From Bilabrum cf. latius (lineage: Eukaryota; Bigyra: Bicosoecida; Bigyra; Bicosoecida): a stretch of DNA of 26,702 nucleotides. A model generated the notes under the pieces. That model had not been told where the DNA came from, made no database searches, and saw nothing but the letters and a program-made list of their open reading frames with translations. This document shows positions 26,413 through 26,702 of the stretch, piece after piece (within the stretch, counting starts at the first letter, position 1; each line of letters begins with the position of its first letter). The translations under genes and the position numbers were made by a program. The stretch spans positions 1 to 26,702 of the forward strand of contig CBCXTV010000031.1 of the NCBI GenBank assembly GCA_965178125.1, written 5' to 3'.

Positions 26413-26702
26413 GCGTCCGAGCGCGATGGCGAGTGCACGCTTGGCCGTCATAGAGAAAGGCACGGCGAAGTACCACATCTTCGCCACCCACCACATTTCG
26501 CCAAGCACCACCTCGTTGGCAGGCTTCGGGAACGCGAAACGCACAAGTTCTCTTGGTTTCCGCGTTGAGTGTGCCTGACCACGAGCGTCCTTGGCGCCGT
26601 CAGCGTGCCTGCTCTCTGCGTTGATTCGGACGCGTACCCGGCTCGCGTGGGCATGGACCTCCCCAATCCGGCAGAACCGTGAGCTCCTGGCATCCCACCT
26701 CT
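26413..26702. other. No recognised content
   Basis: No gene or clear repeat is visible up to the window end. A short stretch near 26620-26660 weakly resembles 24890-24935. Confidence 0.35.

Overview
The window reads as GC-rich nuclear DNA of a unicellular eukaryote, most likely a dinoflagellate. That placement is an inference. It rests on long intron-less genes all on one strand, many direct and tandem repeats, a eukaryotic pogo-type transposase, large HUH/SF3 Rep-like proteins, small CxxC zinc-ribbon proteins, and nuclear-localisation-like basic stretches. No spliced-leader copy, rRNA or tRNA was recognised. Many open frames here are only the shadow effect of high GC, so only frames with recognisable motifs, composition or copies elsewhere are called as genes.

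Layout, all convincing genes on the minus strand. At 0.69-0.75 kb there is a nested hairpin repeat. Next come Zn1 (1073-2137, CxxC protein) and an overlapping pogo-like DDE transposase (2092-3696). A small coiled-coil gene (4268-4792) has its 5' end inside a ~0.5 kb tandem duplication (4.7-5.7 kb). Then follow Zn2 (5895-7226, four CxxC knuckles), Zn3 (8060-8752, CxxC) and Rep (9157-11442, HUH endonuclease plus SF3 helicase). Upstream of Rep, 11952-12196 holds four GAGCACTAC repeats (minus strand) and a second copy of the nested hairpin. Beyond that are a basic helical gene (12619-13089) and an 853-residue glycosyltransferase-like gene (13965-16526).

From 16.5 to 19.3 kb no gene is supported. 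From 19.4 to 21.04 kb lie satellite-like repeats: a 400-bp higher-order array and a 139-bp tandem repeat carrying small hairpins. From 21.09 to 24.52 kb lies a mosaic built of fragments of Zn1, Zn2, Rep and the glycosyltransferase gene, all in the parental orientation but in scrambled order, partly re-duplicated with a 956-bp period. A diverged Rep fragment (25.5-25.7 kb) and a diverged 3' end of the 12.6 kb gene (26.3 kb) follow.

The most interesting reading is that 0.69-12.2 kb, bracketed by direct copies of the hairpin repeat and carrying Rep with an iteron-plus-hairpin region just upstream, is a candidate Rep-driven mobile or replicating element, and that the 21-24.5 kb mosaic records template switching or fragment capture. 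The motifs, repeats and copies are visible in the sequence. Element borders, mobility and function are inference.
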